Of a stretch of DNA of 64,000 nucleotides, positions 12,401 to 22,941 are shown piece after piece (the first letter of the stretch is position 1; each line of letters opens with the position of its first letter). A model generated the notes under the pieces. That model had not been told where the DNA came from and ran no database searches. It saw nothing but the letters and a program-made list of their open reading frames with translations. Origin of the DNA: Paragordius varius (taxonomy: Eukaryota; Nematomorpha); contig OZ176056.1 in NCBI GenBank assembly GCA_964247055.1, positions 7,006,001-7,070,000 on the forward strand, written 5' to 3'. The position numbers were made by a program, and so were the translations under genes.

Positions 12401-14290
12401 ATGAAACTTCTAATATTTATTAGCATTTTTCACATTCTAAATGTTTCACGGGCGATTGAGGCTCCAAAGAAAAAGCCTAAATACGATTTGTTACGAGAAC
12501 AATTAAGAATAATTTTACAATTAACTAGTATTCTAATTATTATAATTAAGTTAGTATGTATATTATAATATTAATCTATTAAGGCTATTCTAAGCAATCA
12601 AGTATCATTGAAGAATGCTTTAAAAAACACCAATACCGATTACGTCTTCTCACCAGCGGGTCAACTGGGTCTTGGGTTGGTTAAATTTCTAACTTGTAAA
12701 GGGTCTGTTACCTGCACCCGGCTGCAAAGAACTTAATACCATTTTGAAAATGGCTCCACCAAATTCCGGTCCCGGACTCTCCACCCAAGTGCGCGTTTTG
12801 AATGGCGTTAACATTGACTATAATAAACACGATGCACCCTTGACAGGTCGAGGAGAAAAATGGACAAGACCATTTTTTGAGAGGCATTTGACTGGTTACA
12901 GTGCACCAAATTTTTCCGATTCTATTAATTTACTTAATTAGTACTACATGGAAAATTTTGGCAATCATTTTAACCGAATTCCGGAAAGGGTCAAAGGAGA
13001 TATTAATACCAGCAGTATATACACGATCGGAAGTGGCATGTTTTTCATGAGTCCTTGGTTAAACACCTTTAACAGGTTAATTTTTTATAACGGGGATAGC
13101 ACATATTAAAAAGTGGATAAAAAAGAAAAAATAATTTTTAATTAAGTAGGGTAGGATACTTCGATATTGTAATTCTGTCGTCGCATTTCTATTTAGGATA
13201 AAATATTACTCATTCATTTGATATGAAGCGAATGCTAGTTTTTTTACTATTGACTCAAGGTTATTTTTTTATTTTTTACTAGTAATAGTCAATAATAATG
13301 ATCATTCCTGTATATGGTATCTGGCAATATTTAACAACAATGTATATCTACTGATATTGTGTATAGGGGGGATTTATTGTAACTTGTCCTTACATATTGC
13401 TGAAAGATTTATATTTTATAGAGATAATGATATCATCTTTTTCCAATGGAAAGTTTTTTCCTATTCCAATGTTATCTGGGAAGGGAGGGATTATAAATAA
13501 ATCAGGTCCAGAGTCGTCATAATCCCATATCGAAAGAAATATAAAATGGTCTATCTATTTAATACCGCATGATAATGATACTAATCTTCTAGAAACCACA
13601 CTTAAGGCGTATCCCAACGTTCTTCATCAAATAACGAAACCCAAATTAAACAGTATACAGGAAGGGTGCGTGTGATCTATGGATCTTCAAACGAATTTAA
13701 ATATGATGAACCTATTTTCCAAGGAACTCACCTGCCATAGAGAGTAGGCCTACCTTTTATTTTGTTACCCAAATTGCACAATCTATTTTTGGAATGTTTA
13801 AACGAAATTTATATGAGAAAATGTGAATGAACGTAAATTTTATTCTTTTTATACAATAATACCATAAGAAAAAAGCTAACTAAAGTTGTGTTTCTGTTTA
13901 ATATCTATATATATATAATTAGTAAATTGGATTTGCTGTTCGCCAAAGAAAAAGGGCTACCCCAACAAATTGGCAAAATATCGCATATTGATCACACAGT
14001 TCGGTTTTCTGTAATACCCTTGGGTACTGGTGATGATTATAATCATATAAAACCCGATTTAAGAGCTCCCGAAGAAAAAGTGGATCTTACTATCAACACT
14101 CCGTATCTTTTCTTTGTGGTCGAAGAATTAAAATCTATTTTGATAAAAGGAAGATTCGTTAATCCGCCTATTTACCACAACCATCCAACCACCCACAACG
14201 ACTCGCCCTCGAAAATGAGATTATCAGAATATATAATATTAACTAATTTATCTAAATCAATTATTGAAATAATAATAAATTTATATTGAT
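12401..14290 (+). pseudogene. Tandem serpin copy, decayed
   Basis: This copy aligns with all four exons of the gene at 5,366. Exon 1 (12,401-12,511) still has a start codon and signal peptide (MKLLIFISIFHILNVSRA), but the donor after LLREQ has lost its GT. Exon 2 (about 12,583-13,075) has small deletions after LGLGLVKFLTC that shift the frame, and an in-frame stop where the intact gene reads LLNRYY. Exon 3 (about 13,430-13,745) has several indels. Exon 4 (13,921-14,215) is the best kept (KLDLLFAKEKGLPQQIGKI, then NTPYLFFVVEELKSILIKGR) and loses similarity after PP. The lost donor, frameshifts and stop mean it cannot make a full serpin. The duplication also covers about 1.3 kb of 5' flank (about 4,080 onward against 10,470 onward). 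Confidence 0.85.
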
Positions 14291-14608
14291 TTTATATCCG
14301 TCTACATATTCTCGATTGCTTGGGATAAGAAAGCAGATTGCTATATCTCGAATTATCATGGTCGCATGCTTTATGTTAGATATATTTCTTGTTCAGTGAA
14401 TTTCGGCTTATTGATATCACTTGCACTTTTGGTTCTTGAACATTTCAAGTTGCTCCTTTGACATTTTTGTTTTGTTATTACATTTTATCAATCGAATCAT
14501 ATATTATTCATCTATTTTAGCCTTTTCAATCTATTTTCTATTATTTAACTTAAATTTTATATCAATATCAACTTAAATCATTGAAAAACCGTATATCTTT
14601 ATAATTTA

Positions 14609-15727
14609 CTAGCGCAAATCTCGTGCTGCTGCGCAGCCCGAGGAAGTCCTTCGGACTTCTGGGGGAAGGGGGGGGGGGGGAAATTATTTGAAAAAAGGGA
14701 CAATAAAAGGATCTACATATGTGGATTATTTCGAAACATTATTTAATAGCTATGATCTCATAGGAATCTTAAAACGGTGCATTCATACATATTTATTGGT
14801 TACTTGGGGGAAAAATAGATTTAAAAAATTATTTTTGTGGACTTTGTTTTTTGAAGTAGGTGGCATTTTACGGGGGGAGCGGGTAAAAGAGGGCCTAAAT
14901 CAAAAAAGTGACTCGACTATGTTTTGGCGCAATCGAAAGTAACTAAATAAAAATCATAATTGAAATTGAATGGTCCAACACGTTCTCCGGAAAATTGTCT
15001 CAAAGACACGATTTTTGTGGACTTGTTTTCAAAAAAAACCCTTTTTCACACGGGATGGGCCCGAACTGGGGGCCTATTTCAAAAAAAGGGCGAAGCTATT
15101 GTCGGGGCATTCATTAATGATTATATTATTTCGATATTTGGATTTGAATGGGTTCACCGGTTTTCCGGAAACAGATCACAAAGTTACATGAGGAATCAGT
15201 TTTTAGCGGGTAACTCCTTACCCAGCAGCTATCATCAAAAAAACGCCTGACTAAAATTTTTGCCTTTTAACCGAGAATACGTGGAATCCATACTGAATTA
15301 TAACAGTCTCATACCTAGGGCGAAAAATCGATTTAAAAAAATATTTTTGTGGACTTTGTTTTTTGAAAAAGGTGGCAATTTACGGGGGGAGCGGGTAAAA
15401 AGAGGGCCTAAATCAAAAAAGTGACTCGACTATGTTTGGCGCAATCGAAAATAACTAAATAAAAATCATATTTGAAATTGAATGGTCCAACACGTTCTCC
15501 GGAAAATTGTCTCAAAGACACGATTTTTGTGGACTTCTGTTTTCAAATAAAACCCGTTTTTCACACGGGGTGGGCCCGAACTGGGGGCCTATTTCAAAAA
15601 GGGCGAAGCTATTGTCGGGGCATTCATTAATGATTATATTTTTTCGATGTTTGGATTTGAATGGGTCTACCGGTTTTCCTGTACCAGATCACAAAGCCAG
15701 CATTTTCTATTTTTATAAATATATAGA
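14609..15727 (-). mobile_element. Non-autonomous Helitron with internal duplication
   Basis: On the minus strand the element begins TCTATATATTTATAAAAATA and ends ATTTGCGCTAG. Just before the end is a strong GC-rich hairpin with arms CTCGGGCTGC and GCAGCACGAG. It sits between an A and a T, the Helitron target rule, and the flanks rejoin to match the uninterrupted copy of the host MITE. A second hairpin (GAAGTCC/GGACTTC) and a G-run lie further in. The body holds two direct copies of a roughly 390-base GC-richer unit (about 14,803-15,190 and 15,317-15,705). There is no Rep/helicase coding, so it must have been moved by an autonomous relative. Confidence 0.75.
14803..15705. repeat. Direct repeat of about 390 bases inside the Helitron
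   Basis: Both copies contain AAAAATCGATTTAAAAAA-like starts, GGTGGCA, TTTACGGGGGGAGCGGGTAA, GTGACTCGACTATG, AATGGTCCAACACGTTCTCC, GGCCCGAACTGGGGGCCTAT and TTGTCGGGGCATTCATTAAT. The copies are very similar and start about 515 bases apart, so the duplication is fairly recent. The open frames here are not conserved between the copies, so I do not call a gene. Confidence 0.8.
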
Positions 15728-16185
15728 TTAAAATTATTTTGGTTTATAAGATTTTATCACTTAATTAAAAATTATATAAGTTTTCTGGTTTTTTCCAGTT
15801 TTTCATTGAAAACATAAAAATTAATATTTTCGTTAAATTGGAAAAAATTATTTGGAAACAAAAAGTGGTAAATAAAAACTTTTATTTTCAAATAAATAAA
15901 TATAAAAAGAAAAGGTTAAAAAATAATTTAAATAATTACATAAAAAATATAGTTGAATCAAAATTAAACTTGAAGTGTTCAAGGACCAAATTGAAATGTT
16001 CAAAGACCAAATTGAATGGTTCAAGGGTACTCTTGAAGTGCAAACGGTATATTAATCTTAGACGATTTTGGAGGTGTTATCAATTTTATTGATAGGAGCC
16101 ATTTTTTAGGAAGGAAATTTTTATATTTATGTTAGATTGTTACATAAAAATATTAAATATAGGTTCTTATCAATTCAATTTTTAT

Positions 16186-16583
16186 ATATATCATTTGCAC
16201 TTCAATAGCGTCCTTGACCACTTCAAGTTATTTGAATTCAAGTTGGTCCTTAAACCCTTCAAGTTGGTCCTTACTTTTTTTAATAAACTATAATTTTTGC
16301 ATTTGTTTTATTATTTTTTAACCTAAAAAATGTAATTAATAACCCAGAAAACTGTTATAATTTTAATTACGTGATAATATCTTAAAGATATACTGTTGCT
16401 GAAAGATTAAAAGTTGATGTTGATATAAAAATATGTTAAATAATAGGAAATAGGTTGATAACGATATAATAGTTGTATGATATACGATTTGATTGATATA
16501 AAATCAATACAAATATATGAAAGGACCAGAAAAATGTTCAACCAACTTGAAGCGTTCCAGGACACTGAAATGCAAATGGCATA
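16186..16583. repeat. Foldback-type MITE, family A, short copy
   Basis: The ends are ATATCATTTGCACTTC and GAAATGCAAATGGCAT. Each arm has two to three units related to AAGTTGGTCCTTAAACC. The middle matches the middle of the 2,790-3,370 element (AACTATAATTTTTGCATT and AAAAGTTGATGTTGATAT). It is more diverged in the right arm. Confidence 0.7.
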
Positions 16584-16589
16584 AGCAAA

Positions 16590-18057
16590 TCTTATGGTAT
16601 TTTGAAGCGATTTGGAAACCGTATGTAAACACGTAAATACATACCATACTTTCCCCTCATAATTCTTTATCAAAAATTTAAAATTTGGTCACAACACAAT
16701 TTATTAAATTTAATTTGTAATAAACGAATTTTAATATCAACATTCTGGGAGGGTAAAAAAAATATTTAATAATATTTTTAAATGCCTCTTTACCGTTAGC
16801 GTAGCGTTGGTGCATAAATCCTTGGTAGCGGCCCCTATTTTATTTAAATAAAACACGTTAAAGATTATTGCCATCACCTGTTTGAATAAAATAATAATAA
16901 TTTTTTAAATATACCAGAATACTTTGGTGAGTAAAAACAATATTAACATTGAGTAACCTTCATTCACCTAAAACTACATAAAACTAATTAAAAGTTATTC
17001 TTAAGCCTAGCTTTTTTATAAACAATAAAGGGCGGTAATACAGCTAGATTTTTAAAAAACCGCTTATGTTTTAAAATTCGGCCCAACTTATTATTGGTAT
17101 TATATTGGTTATGATATCAGTAATTAAAATTCACTTTTATGGTAACTGCTTTATATAAAAAATGACAAAAATTGCGCACATTTTACTAAATAATATTTTT
17201 GGGCGAGCTAAGTACTTCCATCAAAAAATATATGTATATGTAATAAAAATATTTAAAAAATATAAAATTGTTATAAAACTGTAATTTTAAGATGTGAACC
17301 CCAAAAGTCCTATATTTTAGACTTCTTTTAAATGGACAAGTTTTCTTAAAAAAGACACAAAATTGCCGGTATTGCGCGATATCCTTAATATATGCCCGAT
17401 TATGTCATCAAATTAAGTTATTTGTTAAAAAAATTGGAAGTTGGCTAGAATCTTCAAAGGGTATTATATGGATATTCAAGTGGAACCAGTAATTAAATTT
17501 TTTAGGAATACCTTTTCTCTATTTATGCTGTATATTAATTACCTCATATTAATAAATCTTAAATTTAATTTAACATTAAATTGTTTTTTTAAATTAGATT
17601 ATTCGAGAAGAAACTTAATAGGTCACTAGCCCATTATAGTGGGAATATAAAATTAGAATCCAGATTAAAAATAAAATTTTGATATAAGTATTGTTGTATT
17701 TAAATATGTTTTATATATATAATAATGAATGTGAACAAATATTTTGTATTACGATTTTCAACAAGTTTAAAAATTCTTATGCAGACAAAACGTAAAACAT
17801 ACCGCGGTCTTTGATAATGTCATTTTTATTATTATAGGCACTGTGGGAAACAATTTTATGGCACAGAATGTTATATAGCAAATCATCAATTTTAAATTTA
17901 TTTAGATTTAAATATATTAGTATAGATATTTGTTATTACTTTTTATAACTTAGCAAATTTGAGATAAATTCCCATAATTATTAGTATTACAATAAACACA
18001 ACAAATTCATATTCCCTGCCACAATAAATTAATAAATAAAAATATAAAAATTTCATG
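16590..18057. other. Intergenic stretch downstream of serpin cluster and P5CS
   Basis: I see no gene here. On the minus strand TTTATT words near 17,825 and 17,897 could be AATAAA signals for the P5CS 3' end, about 160-230 bases past its stop codon. The choice between them is not decidable from sequence. Confidence 0.35.
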
Positions 18058-21000
18058 TTAATAAATAATTTTTTTGTGTAAATATGTGTGCGGTATATTA
18101 TTGCCGCCAATTTGTCCATAAGCGTCTTTTTTGCCACCCTCATACTGTTCCACATAATCGCCTTTGCCAGAAAGAACCCATTTATAGGTTAAAAGACCTT
18201 CCAGACTAACAGGGCCTCGAGCATGCAATTTTCCTGTACTTATACCAACCTCTGCACCTGAAAAATTTATTTAAAAAATAGGTTATTTTGGTTGATGGTT
18301 TTAGATATTAAAAGATAAAAATTAAGAAACAACCGAGAAACATAATTTTTTTATTAAAATAGATTTAAAATGTTTTTACGTTATTCTGGTTAATGATTTT
18401 GGATATTATATTAAAAATTAAAATGTAACGATAAATAAAAAATTAAGAATTTTAATATAATATGAAAAAATGTAATATTTTAGTGTTTGACTTAAATTAT
18501 TATATTTAATAAAGTAAAAAAGATAAATGATTAATATTAATTTATGATGGACATCAAATCATTTTTTGAAGACATAACGTTTTTGATTAATATAAAATTC
18601 AGAGTTACCTTACCGTATTAAAAAAATTCTACTAAACAAATTTATAATAATTGTAGGTAATACCTAATCCAAAACGGTATCCATCAGCAAACCTTGTACT
18701 TACATTGTGGAAGGCGCAAGCGCTATTCACTGATAATACAAAATTTTGGCCCTGAGTATCTAAAAATATATGTAATATATTTTTATTATCGTAGAAATAA
18801 AAGGAGCCAATTTTCACCATTACAAAAAAAAGGATTTGTTTTTATTTCATTTTTATTCCAGTTTTAATCTAAAGAAGTTTATGCTAAAATATAAACGAAA
18901 TATAACAAATATTATGATAATTTTACTTCATTAATAGCTCTTAAGCCCAAAATTTATTCTATAATAAATAAATAGGCTTAAAAAACAGCAAAAATTAGAA
19001 ATTTTTATAGAAAAATTGTTAAATAGTAAATAGGGTCAATAAATTACAGGTCTAGCCTATATATAAAGTTATCTACGGTGATCAACACCTAATCTTATCA
19101 CCAACCAATGTATCTAAAAATGCTTTTGAAAGATTCAAAAAACTTATATAATTAAATTTTTAAAAAAAAACATTAGCCATATTTATTTTGTAATAAAAAC
19201 CCCAATTTTAGTTAAATTGCGTTACAAAAAATCATTATTAAATTAAACAACACACACCAGAACTGGTAACAATGGTGTCGGTATGTAAACTGCCATATGT
19301 ATTTATATGATCAATAGCATCATTAACATTGTTCACTATTTCAATGCTACAATCTAAGTTTCCATACTCCGTTCGAAACAGGTCGTCGTAATCTGCCAAA
19401 AAAAGAAAAATATTATTTAAAAATTGTATATAATTTAAACGTCAAATTTACTCTTTCACCTAAAAACATTTTAAATACATTCTATAAATATTAGCCCTAA
19501 CTGATATTATATTGGTTTTTGGCATAATACATTAGATTCTTTTCTGTCATATCATATTTTTAAATTTAAAAATATTTATTAAAAATAAATATTCTGTTTG
19601 GTGAATTTCGCTAATATATTTTTATAACTAAACATGGCATACAAATCAAAAATTACCGGTATTTTATGATCCCGATAAAATTATATTTAAGTTTACAACT
19701 TTGATATAAAAAATAATCTATGTCAAAGGTAAAATCATTTATGAATTAAGTATATTATTTACAATTCAATTTTACCCTTAAACAATCCAAATTCACCCTT
19801 GAACAATTCAAATTCACCCTCGAACAATTCAAATTCACCCTCAAATAAAATATATGTTTTTTATTATTAAAAACCTATAGTCTATATATTTTTTTAAATA
19901 TAAAAATTTTGTTTTAAATTAAAATAATGAAAAAATAATAAACTATACCACAAACATATATTTCATATTAATAATGAGTTATATTAGTTCAAAAACAAAT
20001 AATTTATTTTTAGGGTGAATTTGAATTGTTCAAAGAATTTGAATTGTTCAAGGGTGAATTTGAACTGTAAATGGTATATATCGGATATATTTGGGTGAAT
20101 TATAAATGTTCAAATGTTTTAAGGGGTAAGTAAGAATTGGCATATTTAAACCTGCAAAAATATTATATAACATACCAATGTTTTTCGATTTTTCCAATAA
20201 AATTCCATCAAAATTGACTATTGTCTGATTTATTGGTTCAATATATGTTCTGGCATTTGGTCCCATATAAGCATGAATCTATAAAAATTGGATAATATAT
20301 GAGTTTCTAGACTTAAATTTTTAAGTCATTAATTATTTTAATAGTAGTTTTGTTTCTTATAAAAAATTATATTTTATCCAAAATTTAAATTAAATAATTA
20401 TATATTTTGCAAAATTGAAAAAATTAATATATTAATGTAATTTAAAAAAATAAGCTAGAATGCATCTATAATAAATATAATTTCTAATTTTCGACTTTAA
20501 TAGAAAAGTCTTTATTGAAAAAAAATAAATAAATTATAACGGAATATGACGCCCTATATAGTGTGGTAAAGGTAATTGAGGAAAAAACCAGTAGGATCAA
20601 GATTGTTGTGTACTTGAAAAATACAAACCTTTACAACATTATAAAAAGACATATATTATAAAATGGTTATTGGGATTGTTTAACAATTACAGAGATTGAT
20701 ATAAAACTAATTGTTATTGTGCCCACATATAATTCCAAATGGAGGACAGTAATAAACCATCGTCTCTGTTGAGTGATGCATTGTGTTTTGATTTCTATTG
20801 ATTCGCAAATGCTCTTGTTTTAATTTTATATTTTTGTTTTACCTAGGTGTCGGTAATGTAGCCTGTTTCATTGCAATTCAGATAAACCCAAAGTGGGTTT
20901 TAGTTGAATGTATTGAGAGTGTTCACGTAGACGGACGTCTATACTTCTACCGCTTTTCCTTATATGAAAGCTTTCATATAAATAAATGGCTTTGTAACGA

Positions 21001-22909
21001 GGTAGCTTGTTTTTGGGTATATGATCCTTGCATTTGATCAGATTGGTATGTTCCGTCATCGGTTTCTACACTGTACCGATATTAAATTTATTAAGTATAT
21101 TACCGATTTTGCTGGTAACATTATAATGGTAAGGTGGCTGTAGATACAAAGTTTTCTTTTTTAAGGTTTTGTGATGGATTTTATTGAAAAGTTTTTTTGA
21201 GGAGTCATTTTGATGATTCATATGTTTGAGATTCGATAATTCTATTGTTACAGAAATGAGTGACATATGCTATAAACTATATGGATGGATGAGTGTTTTA
21301 ATAACTGAATCTTTTTAAGCTGGTATTTTTATTAAAATTGTTCATATGATCAAAAAAACACGTAACTTATCCTTTCCATGAAGCTAAATAACAAATATGT
21401 CATCCACATAACTAACCACCTGGTAGGAAGGAGTTTGAAAAAGTTGAATACAAAAATACCAAAATCAGAAATTATGGACTTAATAAACAGCTTTACACAA
21501 CAAAAACTTAATCCTTACGCTCCCTAATTAATCCGCCTCTGTCTACACAACATATTTTTGTTATCAATGTTGAGTTTAACCTTAAAAACAATGGCACACC
21601 AATTAGACTAAGCGTTTCGCCTCAACTCTTCCTTACTCCTTCCTACCATGTGATTACGTTATGTGGATGACATATTTGTTATTTAGCCCCATGGAGAGGA
21701 TAGGTTATGTGAATTTTTTGTTCACATAAACAATATATAAAAATATTAATAACACTATGGAACACAATAATACTATTATAAGGTTCTTCTGGACATCTCA
21801 TACCGTTTATCGCAAACCAACCTTTGACTAAACGCTCATTCATACACATCACCTATAAATCAAAACATTCAGTTATTAAGACGTTCACACAGAGAGCCAC
21901 TGATCTATGTAACTCATCTACCGTAACAACAGAATTATCGAATCTCCCACATACGTTTCACCAAATAACTACTACAAGAAAACTTTTAGATAAAATACAT
22001 CACAAAACCTCGCATAAAAAAGAACAAAAGTTTGTATCTACAGCCAACTCACCATTATAATGTTACCAGCAAGGTAAAATCTTTAATAAATTTAATATCG
22101 GTACAATGTATAAGCCGATGACAAAACTTATCAATCTGATCAAATACAAGGATTTGATACCCGAAAACAAGCTTACTAGTATTTACAAAACCACTTGTTC
22201 ATATGCAACCGCCCATATATAAGGGAAAACGGTAGAAGTATAGACATTCGTATACGTGAGCACTGTCAATACATCCGCCTAAATAAATCCACTTCGGGAT
22301 TATCCGGAGCAATGAAGGACACTACATTACCGACACCTAGGCAAAACGAATATATAAAATTAAACAAGCGAATCAATAGAAATCAACACCCCATGTGGAA
22401 TTATATATTAGTACTATAACAGATTAGCTTTTATCAATCCATTGTAATTGTCACACAATCAATCAACCTTATTATAATATATGTCTTTTTTTATGGTTGT
22501 AAAGTTAAATGATTTTTTTATGCAACAATCTTGATCTATTGTTTTTTTATCAATTACCTATTATATGACATCCTTGAATTTTTTGAAAACCTTTCAATAA
22601 AAGTCGAAAATTTAAAATCTATTGGTATTTTTTACGCATTATAGCTCATTTTTTTAAATTATATGTATATATATATATATATATAAATATATATATGTAA
22701 CCTTTATTTTATCAAAAATTTATTTTCTTCCGTTAAATGAGTATAAATATTTGTTTAAGAATGGAAAAACAAGAGCTCTATGGTATTGACAATATCATAT
22801 TCATCAAAAAAGTATAAAAATTAACATAGAGCTCTTGTTTTTTTCATTCTTTACCAAATATTATACCATTGAACGAAAAAATCTTTTGATAAAATAAAAG
22901 ATACATGAG

Positions 22910-22941
<32 letters not shown>

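Larger units (their letters stand above)
14413..16052. repeat. Foldback-type MITE, family A, interrupted by a Helitron
   Basis: The left arm (14,413-14,608) and right arm (15,728-16,052) match the family A element at 2,790-3,370 in inverted orientation. The left end is ATATCACTTGCACTT. The right end has tandem units AAGTGTTCAAGGACCAAATTG and finishes GAAGTGCAAACGGTATAT. The interruption at 14,609-15,727 is listed separately; without it the two halves join at the position expected from the uninterrupted copy. Confidence 0.7.

Noticed and set aside
14669-14680. Run of twelve Gs as a possible assembly gap or quadruplex signal
   Set aside because: It lies inside the Helitron next to its hairpin and is a single run, so a four-strand structure is not supported by sequence alone.
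14688-15731. Several open frames of 70-96 codons
   Set aside because: They lie in the two copies of the Helitron internal repeat, differ in frame and length between the copies, and show no protein motif.
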